From Proteromonas lacertae (Eukaryota; Sar; Bigyra; Opalinata; Proteromonadidae), in contig NGBS01000714.1 of NCBI GenBank assembly GCA_002245135.1, positions 1 to 20,614 of the forward strand: a stretch of 20,614 nt of DNA. Reading direction: 5' to 3'. Made by a program: the position numbers and the translations under genes. Numbering within the stretch: position 1 is the stretch's first letter; each line of letters begins with the position of its first letter. Positions 10,035-18,630 of the stretch are shown piece by piece. The notes beneath the pieces were generated by a model that did no database searches, had not been told where the DNA came from, and saw only the letters and a program-made list of their open reading frames with translations.

Positions 10035-11704
10035 TTAAATAATTGGGAAAATATGACCTTCTGTATTAAATATTTCTCTTGTATTATTAAATATCTTTTT
10101 AGGAGTAATTAATAAATACAAATACTTCATAAATTCAGAAATAAAATAACTTTCAGTATCATCTGTGATATTCTCATTCAATTTATAAACATTCTTATAA
10201 TGTCCATATCCAAATCTACTTCTACAATTCATCTTCACAGACATATAAATATTCCAACCCCATTCTTTATAAATTGGATCATTGGTAAAATAATACATTA
10301 AAAACAAACTCTCCATTGTTTCAGGTCTTAATAAATACTTTGAATCTGCAGCTTTAGCATACATTTCATTATCACTACTAAATGATATGATTTCTGGAGA
10401 TAATCCAGTTACAGTGTGATTAAACATCTCATAACATGTATGAATTAGATCTTTGGCTGTATTTATATCTCTACTTTTATTCTCATAATTATTTATACTA
10501 TTACTACCTAAGATTAATAAACCAGGAATAAAACAAGCTAATTCATCCATTTTATAAATTGGTTTTTTAATTTCTACTTCTTTATTTCCATTCTTTCTAT
10601 CATTTCTTATAGTCAAGTCCATTTCCATTATATATAATAATTTCTCTTTATAAGTTCGATATAATAACAAGTCATGAATTCCATTTATTGCATTTATATA
10701 CATCTCTAATAAATCATTTTCTATTTTTGTTTTCTCTTTCTTCTGTAAATAAATTTTTAATAAATATTCATAAAATGAATCACCTAATGCTCCTAATTTA
10801 ATATGTCCATTTCTATCATCTCCATCATCATTTAAATAACATTTATATAAACCATACTTTGGCTTTTTAATGGATAATAATTCGAATATTTTCATACTTT
10901 CTTCTTCATATATTGGATCATTGGTTATGTTGGATAAATATCTCATTTCTAATTGTAATGAAGTTGCTTCAGCTAATCCAATTAAATTGCTTTTCCTTGG
11001 TTTTGTTGTTGCTATATTTATTTCTTTCTAATAATAATAAAAACAAAAAATTATAAAAAACTATATATATATACTATTGGAATGCCATTCTTTCCTTTTA
11101 TAAATGCTGTTATTAATCGATCTCCTAAATCTGTTGCTTTTTGTTTGAATACTTCATCTTTTGAATAATAATAAGCACTAAGTAATCCTCCTAATATTCG
11201 AATTGTTACTTCAAAAGTTGATTGAAAACTATTCACTTTACCAAAATCTAAATACTTTTGAATCTAATAATTTTAATATATAAATAACAATATACATAGT
11301 CTCTAGCTTCGTAAAATTCCTTTTTCATACCATAAATCCACAGTGTATCAAGTGAATCAACTAAAAATGTTGATAAACCATCATATTGAGCATTACCAGA
11401 AACTGGTTTTACAGAATCAGCTCCAAATCCTCTCAGTTTATACGTACTCCATATCCAATGAAGTTCTTCTTCTAATTCTTTCACTCGATTAACTATATAT
11501 GGTCTATGAGTTATTGGGCATGTAGGTGTACGGAAATAATTATCTATGACATTATTATTATAGATAAAATACAATTAACAAAATCCGGATAGTCTAATAA
11601 TATGACATTTTGTGGTGTAATCTATGCATGAGAACATACAAATATACATTTAAATTTGGATAACTATGAACTCCTACTATTAAAGCGAAAAAATAAAGAA
11701 TCAT
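10035..11704 (-). CDS. Class I alpha-1,2-mannosidase, glycoside hydrolase family 47
   Basis: Trims alpha-1,2-linked mannose from N-glycans in the ER/Golgi. Minus-strand exons are 11704-11648, 11621-11573, 11543-11296, 11263-11075 and 11027-10035, with introns of 26, 29, 32 and 47 nt; 511 aa, exact frame, TAA stop. A signal peptide ([14 protein letters not shown]) replaces the membrane anchor of many relatives, so it is a soluble lumenal or secreted enzyme. Motifs in order: '[10 protein letters not shown]', '[13 protein letters not shown]', '[15 protein letters not shown]' (acid Glu136), '[16 protein letters not shown]', '[14 protein letters not shown]' (Asp264), 'CFIPG' and 'CYEMF' (conserved disulfide Cys346/Cys379), '[10 protein letters not shown]' (Glu417) and 'FNTEGH' (Ca2+-binding Thr503). 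All expected catalytic positions are present. The layout is closer to ER/Golgi mannosidase I than to EDEM. The hAT transposon ends 17 bp beyond its stop, so the element supplies most of any 3' UTR. Confidence 0.95.
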
Positions 11705-11964
11705 TGAAAATGGCTTGATTGGTTTGACTTACGAAAAACACTATTCTCATCTCAATTTCTTTATATCAATAGCATTATGTATTAGAAATTATACAATTAT
11801 GATCAAATATTATAAGATTAACAACAATGGCTATGTAATTATGTATATTTTCTTTCTTTTCTCCAAATCCAAAACAAAAATTATTTTACTAATATTGATA
11901 AAATTAAGTGCAATTACTTTGCATCAGCATTAGTCTATTTGAAGATTATTATGAAACAATAAAA

Positions 11965-12306
11965 TTATACTTGTTGAACCAAATCTCCTACACTCTGCTC
12001 TAAGTCATCGATACGTTTACCCATTTCATCAACTAAAATCAATATAAACTAAAAAATCCATACTTCTAGAAATTATTGCATCACTCATTTGTTGGAATCT
12101 GGTTTGCTATTCATAGAAATTATGTATATTTATACCATTTGTTGAAGAAGGCTTTGTACCTAGAAAATAAAACTAAGATTAGAAATACGAACACTGTAAG
12201 GTCGTCCGCAGTTTCTGGTGGGTTTGTAGCTTGTGATGAGTCCTATAAAAAATAATAAATGCTCAAAATTGAAAAAGAAGATGAGATATGTGAAAATTCA
12301 TACCAT
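11965..12306 (-). CDS. HSBP1: Heat shock factor-binding protein 1
   Basis: Small coiled-coil protein that oligomerises and binds HSF1 trimers, dampening the heat shock response; it is also linked to WASH complex assembly. 61 aa (human 76). Minus-strand exons are 12306-12304, 12242-12195, 12159-12136, 12106-12064 and 12032-11965, with introns of 61, 35, 29 and 31 nt. The spliced frame is exact with a TAA stop. Landmarks are 'LTVQSLLQQMQTRFQQMSDA', 'ISRIDEMGKRIDDLEQSVGD' and the end 'LVQQV', closely matching the family's heptads. The first coding exon is the ATG alone. The second intron starts GTGT, the only departure from GTAT among the introns recognised in this window. Divergent from the gene at 12381. 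Confidence 0.95.
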
Positions 12307-12380
12307 AATGAAAATTTAAAAAAATTGAAATATGTTTCAAAAAATCTAGCAGTTTCAACTGTTTCTTTTTTACTTTGAAA
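12307..12380. promoter_or_regulatory. Shared head-to-head promoter region, HSBP1 / gene at 12381
   Basis: 74 bp between start codons, A/T-rich. No recognisable heat shock element (nGAAn arrays) is claimed. The short gap suggests shared promoter elements. Confidence 0.55.
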
Positions 12381-13378
12381 ATGAATTCTGAAAGTTCTAA
12401 TCAAGATGAAGAAGATTTTCATATTCGTATAAAACCAGTGCCACCTTCCAAATTGCCCAAGCGTAAATCCTTCAAAAGAACAGAATTACCAAAAGTTCCA
12501 ATAGTATTTTAATATATATATAATTCATTATTATTGTAATGTGATAGAAAATATTAGGAAATGCAGAAAATAGACCTGAAATGATCTCTAGATATCGAAG
12601 AATGGCAAATAGAGAGGATGAATTATCACTACTACCACCAGCAGGAAATGAACGAAAAGAATTAGCTTATGAAGTAGAAAAAAGTACAAGAAGATTTGCT
12701 GAAAAATTCAATCTAAGTCCTAGAAACATAGTATACTATCACGAAAAGAAGCCCGACATATATCCATTAAAACCAAAACCAGGAGATACACTTCATGTTG
12801 ATAAATTAACAACAAATTTTGCAGATTTACTAAGAGATGGTTCATTATTTCGATTTAATACAAGAATAAATAAATATGAGAAACTTATGCCTAATGAAAA
12901 GAAGGATTTACCAATACCTCCTATCAAATCAAAAGATGAAAGATTACATGGTCGTGAAAAAGTAACACAACTACGACATGATATAGAAGTAGAAGAGAAG
13001 AGATTTACAGGAGAATTAACATCAGAAAAAGCATATATACACAAATGTGAAGAAGAAAAGAGAAAAAAAAGAATTCGAAGAAATAAAAGGCTAAGAGCAG
13101 AAGCCTTGAGAAATGTAATAGATAATGCAAATAATGTAGAAAAGATCCATCATTTAATGAATGATACAGTAGATTCAGTATTTATAGAACCTCCATTCGG
13201 AACATCGAGATTCTTAAGGCAAAAGTATCATATATGGCATTCATTGGTTGATAAGAATAAAATACCTCCTGATGTGTTTAGTCCTGATTCTTCAGTAGTG
13301 AGTGATCAAGAGAGTATTCCTGGATTGTTGTATAGTGATGAAGATAGTGATTTTGAAACAGATTCTGATTATGATTAA
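12381..13378 (+). CDS. Unrecognised protein with basic centre and acidic tail
   Basis: 317 aa. Exons 12381-12503 and 12548-13378, with a 44-nt GTAT...TAG intron; frame exact, TAA stop. I do not recognise the family. The N-terminus is Pro/Lys-rich ('KPVPPSKLPKRKSFKR'). Then come 'MISRYRRMANREDELSLLPP', 'LKPKPGDTLHVDKLTTNFAD', a Lys/Arg block ('KRKKRIRRNKRLR', about residues 215-227) inside a charged helix, and a tail rich in Asp, Glu and Ser ('YSDEDSDFETDSDYD'). No signal peptide or membrane segment is seen. A basic helix plus an acidic tail suggests a nuclear or nucleolar protein, but this is composition only. Sustained open frame, correct splicing and codon use like its neighbours make it a real gene. 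Divergent from HSBP1 and convergent with the gene at 13516. Confidence 0.8.
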
Positions 13379-13515
13379 TAGAGAAAGAGATTATATATAA
13401 TTGTAATGTAATTTTTTCTTCCTTATTTATTGAAATTAATCGTTTAATTGTTGATTATTTTTTATATAATTTCAAAATAAACAATAGAAATTATTATTAA
13501 TATATAAATAGATAT

Positions 13516-16011
13516 TTAAAATCCACTAGTTTTAAACAACACATTTCTTTTCTTCGGTGGAACATTAAATTTACTTGAATCAAATCCAGTTCTTCTCATT
13601 GATGAAATTTCTTTAATTGGAGGAGCATATTCCACAGGAGATGGAGAGTTAGCAGCTTGATACAACATCAAATCACTATCAGTAACTGGAATACTTCTAG
13701 GAACACTGAAATATGGACTATCAGGTTTATAAGTTCTACCAACATCATAAGTATTTGGTCCAGGAACTTCATCACCATGATGTGTTGGTGCTGCATTACC
13801 TATTGAATATACTGGAGTTGAAGAATGATAACCAAAATCAGCATAATCTAATGGTCCAGGACTTCTACCTTTTAAATGCATTAATAATTCTTCATTCTCT
13901 TTGGTGGTTGGTGCATTGATTTTACTACCAGGAATCCATTCTTCTACAAAGGATTTTGGATTGTAAGAACATGGACCGGGTGATGGTTTTAAGAATCTCT
14001 TTATATCTGCTTCTAATTGATATTTTGCCATTAAATCTGCTCTTCTCATATCTTTACTTTGTTCCATCATTATCTCATTCTCTTCTTCTTGTTTTTCTAA
14101 TCTTCGTTTCATTTGTAAGTATTTTTCTTCATATCCCATTTGTCTTCCAAGCTATTTAAATGAATAAAATAAATATAAAATATACTCTTCTTCTTTCAGC
14201 CATCAATACTTTATGATCTCTTTCCATTTGCGCTAAATCATTATTTCTCTTTCTTTCAGCCCAACTATCATTTCTTGCCTTCAATAATGCATTTGATCTA
14301 TCAGTTTGCATCTTTTGATAACTCTCATAATCCTTTATTCTTTGTTTTCTTAATCTTTCAGCTTCATCATAACGATCTTTTCTTAATTTATTCTGCTCTT
14401 TCACCCATTCTATGTGTTGTTGCATTTGTTGTGCTGCTAATAACTTATCTCTTTCTACTTTCAACTCTTGATAATGCAATTTTGCTTTTAATCTATTCAA
14501 TCGAGCTTCTTCAAGCTTTCTAGCTCTTTGTAAGTTAAATATTCTATGTGCTTCTTTTTCATCTAATTCTCTCTGATGTTCTTGTCTTTTCTTTTCTTCT
14601 TCTTTTTCTCTTTCCTTTTGCCTTTGTTCCAATTCCCTTTGACTTTGCTCATAATCAGCTAATCTTTTCTTTGTTGATTCTATTTCATGTGTTAATACAT
14701 ATTTTCTATGACTGGCCTCTTTCATATTATGAGCTATTCTTTGTTGAATTAGTGTTTGATTATCTTCAGACATGTATTTATTTGTATTACTTTCATTGTT
14801 TGTATTGGTATTATTCGATCTTGTACTATTTCTTGCAGTGGAGACTTGACTTTTATTATTATTATTATTATCTTCTCTTCTTTCTTCTTCTTCATTATTA
14901 TTATTTTCTTCATTATCTTCTTCTTCTTCTTCTTCTTCTTCATCACCACTTCCTCCACCTGGTGATTATATTCTCTCTCACTATCATTTCTACTATCATA
15001 ATTGTTATTATTACTACTACTTTTCTACTGGTACAGTAGCAGATAAATTACTTCTAATACTTTGTCTTTTTGCTATGGAAGAAGCTTTACTTGTTCTTTT
15101 AGAAGATGCACAAGATGATGGTAATGGATAATCTTTCAATGCTTTTGCTAATACTTCAATTCTTTTTTCATTATGTCGATCAGCTTGTGCTTTTAATACT
15201 TCTTTACTATATTTGGAATGAAGAGGTGGACAAAATGGCATAAAATCTGGCAAATCATAACCTTTTCTAAATAACTGATTCTCATAATGTAAATAATATC
15301 TTTTAATCTCTGGTAATGTCATTTCTTTAGCTTGTTCTATATACTCAGTCATATCAACTTCTTTTTCTTCTTCTTCCTGTTGTTGTTGTTGTTTATTGAT
15401 AGGAGGGAATTTACTAGCACTTTTTGTATTTCTTTTTCTACCTCCAGGAGTTGCTGTTGATGATTTACTTACATTTCCTGATTCATCATATTCTTCTTCA
15501 TCATCTTTTGATTTTTTACTATTTTGATTTACTCTGTTTTGTAATCTTTCTATTTCTTCTTCTATTTTTCTTATTTTCTCTTCTATTGACTCAGCATCTC
15601 TTGAATCATTCTTGTTCGCCTTTTAGAGGAGCTTTTCCCTGTTGATGCTAATGAATTATATGCATCATAATAATATGTTGATGAAGGTGAATTGGATCTT
15701 GTACTTTTGGATTGATGTTGGATTGGTAATCCAGACACGTCTTCCTCTCTTTTATTTTCAGCCATGTAAGATTTTTCTGTTTGAGTTCCATCTGCTGTTT
15801 TGGATCTTTGACTACTTCCACCTTCAAATCTTCTTTCTGTGTCATTTTTACTTTCATCATAATCCCTATTTTCTAATATTTTTTCTTCATTATTTTGTTG
15901 TGGATATGATGATGTATTTTCATCTGAATTACCTAAATTCATAGTTTTACTTTCATATCCAGATGAGTCTAAAGATTCTGCATTATTATCTTCATCATGA
16001 TACTTTTCCAT
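13516..16011 (-). CDS. Coiled-coil protein with C-terminal sperm-tail PG-rich repeats
   Basis: About 815-820 aa. It starts at 16011 (MEKYHDEDNNAES), with an acidic Ser/Asn-rich N-terminus, then 'DMTEYIEQAKEM...' (15352 onward), a Glu/Asn tract, a long charged coiled coil (14773-14186), a 34-nt intron (14185-14152), and a C-terminus with Pro-Gly repeats: 'PSPGPCSYNP', 'SPGPLDYADFG', 'VPGPNTYDVG' and the degenerate 'NSPSPVEYAPP'. These are SHIPPO/STPG repeats, found in inner-junction and microtubule inner proteins of flagella and basal bodies. The coiled coil plus STPG combination has no name I can give. Three single-base frame breaks are inferred, near 15620, 15020 and 14960, all in or beside low-complexity runs, while the protein-like signal continues. 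I treat it as one gene; the N-terminal third could instead be a separate gene. Confidence 0.75.
14916..14942 (-). repeat. GAA/TTC trinucleotide repeat coding for polyglutamate
   Basis: About nine tandem TTC units on the plus strand, read as GAA/Glu in the minus-strand gene. It lies close to one of that gene's apparent frame breaks. Confidence 0.85.
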
Positions 16012-16497
16012 AATTTTTGCTCTAATATTATTTATATATAACGACTAAAAACAGAAAAAAAAAAAATAACGAAAAAAGTTTTGATAAGTTTGAAAAAACT
16101 AGCTGTTTTAGAAATTTTATATTTCTCATTTCTTTCTTATATTTAACTGTAATTTTTGCAATTATAGGGAAAATACTGTCTATTATATCTTATGTAATAG
16201 TTTTTGCCATTATTTCATCTTGTTACATACATAAGTTATATTTTTGAATTACTTATTTAAAAACAGGACAATAAATATATTATAATTTATATTATTCCAC
16301 AACATGATTTTATTATGTTTTTATATTTAATTTCTTTCTTTTTTTCTCTTATTATATTATCTTTATCTCTACTAATTTCAATATCTATTTTAAAAAATAT
16401 TTAATATAAATATACTATTCATGATTAACTTTTTATATTATCATTTTCTTTCATGTATTTCCTCAAATATTCTATTCAATTTGAACCAATATTATTA
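16012..16497. other. Intergenic, very AT-rich, no gene seen
   Basis: 486 bp between the start of the PG-rich gene and the stop of the leucine-rich-repeat gene. It has many A/T runs and no ORF with protein-like composition. It must hold the promoter of the PG-rich gene; an A12 run lies about 35-50 bp upstream of that gene's ATG. Confidence 0.7.
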
Positions 16498-16993
16498 TCA
16501 CTTATTATCAAGCATAAATGAATCTTCAATCCTCTTTAATCCATCAACTGAATACTTCAATCCAATTGAAGATAATCCCATTTCTATCATATTATATATT
16601 ATCATCAATATTATACTTGAACAATTTATGATTTTTCCTAATAAGTGTAAATTATGAGATTCACATAACATTTTCATTCCTATATCTCCTATTTTATTTC
16701 CATTTAAATCAACTTTGCTAAGCTTTGAAAGTGAAGATAAATTCCTAATCAGCATTTCTATACTATTATGTGTTAGTTTATTATCTATGGAATAGAAAAG
16801 AAAAATATCAAATCATACTACTCAAATCCAATTGTGACACATCTGCCATCTCATCTAATCTTAATGATATTAATGATTTGAAATATTCATTCATTTATTT
16901 CTAAATCACTTACATTTAATTCATTAAAACCATTTTTAACATACTTAATTAATCTATGGATGTCTTTATTCAACAGTAAATCTTTACATCGAT
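16498..16993 (-). CDS. Leucine-rich repeat protein, 5' end missing
   Basis: Minus-strand reading. '[18 protein letters not shown]' (from about 16991) leads to '[19 protein letters not shown]', then a 34-nt GTAT...TAG intron (16818-16785), then '[20 protein letters not shown]', '[19 protein letters not shown]' and a C-terminus ending at a TGA (16500-16498). The 'LDLSNNKLT' and '[16 protein letters not shown]' units fit the ribonuclease-inhibitor class of LRR. One frame break lies near 16905. No start codon is found; the gene runs directly into an eIF4A-like fragment at about 16994, so the 5' end has been lost or replaced. It is the only gene here ending in TGA. Function unknown. Confidence 0.6.
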
Positions 16994-17151
16994 TAAAACA
17001 GCTCTCTGTTGAATGGAGGAGGGTTTTTCGAAACCGTATGAATAAATTCCTCTTAATAAATCTTCTTTTAAACTCATATCATTAAAACCCGCAACAACTT
17101 CAACTGCTTTACAATTCTCAAATTCAAGTCCCATTTCATCACAAACAAATA
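16994..17151 (-). pseudogene. eIF4A-like DEAD-box helicase fragment, N-terminal (Q motif)
   Basis: Reads '[20 protein letters not shown]', then '[19 protein letters not shown]' and 'QRAVL', which is the eIF4A N-terminus through the Q motif that contacts the ATP adenine. It stops right after 'QRAVL' where 'P...GRD' and the Walker A motif should follow; the sequence turns into the LRR gene. A GTAT...TAG intron-like stretch lies just upstream (acceptor at 17152). The high similarity over about 45 residues implies recent loss or an assembly join. Confidence 0.8.
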
Positions 17152-17228
17152 CTAATACATAATATATGCAAATATATACTGCATGACATTTGAAACTGTT
17201 TATATGTAATAAAAACTTCTTTTATAAA

Positions 17229-17252
17229 AATCAAGAAATATATTTCTTGATT
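17229..17252. repeat. Perfect 24-bp palindrome between the two helicase fragments
   Basis: Bases 17229-17240 are the exact reverse complement of 17241-17252 with no spacer. It lies in the 174-bp gap (17152-17325) between the displaced eIF4A pieces. No other feature is seen in that gap. Confidence 0.85.
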
Positions 17253-17325
17253 ATCAACAATAAAAAAATCACTATAGAATATATCAAGCCAAGCTAGAGT
17301 TTTACAATATTTATAAAAATTTACT

Positions 17326-17442
17326 AACATTCATTGGCAGTTGATCAATCTCAGTTCCATAATATTGTTCAATATTACCTTTTCTACCAAATCTACCTCT
17401 TCGACCTATTCGATGTATATATAATTCTCTAATGGTGAAATC
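17326..17442 (-). pseudogene. eIF4A-like DEAD-box helicase fragment, C-terminal (motif VI)
   Basis: One open frame reads '[20 protein letters not shown]', then '[19 protein letters not shown]' and soon a [11 protein letters not shown] is helicase motif VI, and 'IEQYY.T.ID.LPMNV' is the eIF4A/eIF4A3 C-terminus. About 15 residues expected between 'GRKG' and 'IEQYY' (the 'VAINFV...LRD' segment) are missing. On the minus strand this C-terminal piece comes before the N-terminal piece at 17151-16994, so the parts are in reversed order. Remnant or misjoined copy. Confidence 0.8.
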
Positions 17443-17528
17443 TTATGAAGAAACTAATAGACTAAATATATAATGCAAATATAATGAATGAAATATTATT
17501 TGTTGTTAAGAAAGAACAAATCAAACAT

Positions 17529-18558
17529 TTACAATAATTTAAGTCTTAAAACATATAAAACAGGATATTCTTTATCAATATCATACAATGGATTAGTTTG
17601 AACGTTGTTATCCCTCCATTTAGATATATCTTCATCATAATCATTAATTACATCAACACTGAACACTATATAGAAAATACATATAACACAATTAAAATAC
17701 CCTCTTTTGCTATATCCATAAACCTATTTGAACTATTTCCTCTTGAAGGATTTAACAATAGAATAACTCCATCTGATTTTATACAATTTTCTAATGTATT
17801 TAATAATTCTTTATGATAATCTTCGAAAAATAATATATCTGCACCTATAATCAGATCAAATTTTGATTTATATTTGACATTCTCTTCTATAGACCATTGT
17901 AATTGTTCAATATTTACATTATATTCTTCTTCTAATGAAATGTTCTGTTTTCTCACCATTTCTAGTTTCAACTGATTTTGGATTTCCATCTGTTATTGTT
18001 ATGTTTACATTATTAGACAATTTACTACACATTAATCCAGCAATTCCACTCATACCAGCTCCTAATTCAAGAATTGACTTGTTTTGTATTAATTGCGGAT
18101 TCTATTCATATTAAAAACATACAACATACTTTAAATAAATAATATGCTAATATAATTTCAGCTGGCCATATACAAACATTTCCTGTATTGTCTACACCAA
18201 TTCTATATATATTTTTGGTCATTAGTAGATTATACTCTTTATGAGATTGTAAATCATGATATGTAGGCAATGAGACTTGTTTTAATGCATGTATTGTAAT
18301 ACTACTATCAAAAAGTATAATCCACTTTTTTGTATATAATGCCAAATTCCTATTTGAAGCAAAGCAAAATAAGAATTATGCTATACCTGAAATATTTCAT
18401 CATATTCATTTATCCTTATTTTATCAAAATTGATTCTGTTTCAAACCATTCTGAATAAGCCCTTTTCTATCATATTATCATAAAAATACATACTTATTTC
18501 TCAATACATCCCTCAATAACATCCATCTCCTCTTGACTGTTTCATTTTTTATATTCAT
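17529..18558 (-). CDS. CAMKMT: Calmodulin-lysine N-methyltransferase
   Basis: SAM-dependent seven-beta-strand enzyme that trimethylates calmodulin on Lys115. Minus-strand exons are 18558-18494, 18466-18387, 18349-18130, 18101-17701 and 17665-17529, with introns of 27, 37, 28 and 35 nt, all GTAT...TAG. Landmarks: 'RRWMLLRDVLRN' at the N-terminus, the hallmark 'DNTGNVCIWPAEIILAYYL', the SAM loop 'LELGAGMSGIAGLM', 'TDGNPKSVE', 'FDLIIGADILFFEDYH', 'NPSRGNSSNRFMDIA' and the C-terminal 'KEYPVLYVLRLK'. One single-base break lies near 17970 (in an AAA run), and exon 2 needs at least one more, so residues about 23-50 are uncertain. The rest matches the family throughout, so I regard it as a functional gene with base errors. 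Divergent from the Ca2+ ATPase. Confidence 0.9.
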
Positions 18559-18630
18559 ACTTTCAAACAGAAATCAAACTTATTTTTCTTCTTTTTCGTT
18601 TTCTGTATATACAGATAATATTATCTATCC
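18559..18630. promoter_or_regulatory. Shared head-to-head promoter region, CAMKMT / Ca2+ ATPase
   Basis: 72 bp between the two inferred start codons, with TTTCTTCTTTTTCG near the middle. This is the third head-to-head gap of nearly the same size in the window. Confidence 0.55.

Noticed and set aside
11715-11933. Small plus-strand ORF upstream of GH47
   Set aside because: No start context, biased composition and no recognisable family; it lies in the gap between two minus-strand genes.
14548-15039. Plus-strand hydrophobic ORF resembling a membrane protein
   Set aside because: It is the antisense of the coiled-coil/polyglutamate gene; reverse-complement Glu/Lys codons give Leu/Phe/Tyr.
17139-17330. 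Minus-strand 63-codon ORF between the helicase fragments
   Set aside because: It overlaps the end of one helicase fragment and an intron-like stretch and has no protein-like conservation.
18106-18349. Alternative frame reading 'GIWHYIQKSGLYFLIVVLQ' for CAMKMT exon 3
   Set aside because: The other frame ('LALYTKKWIILFDSSITIHAL') continues unbroken into the DNTGNVCIWP hallmark and needs no frame break.
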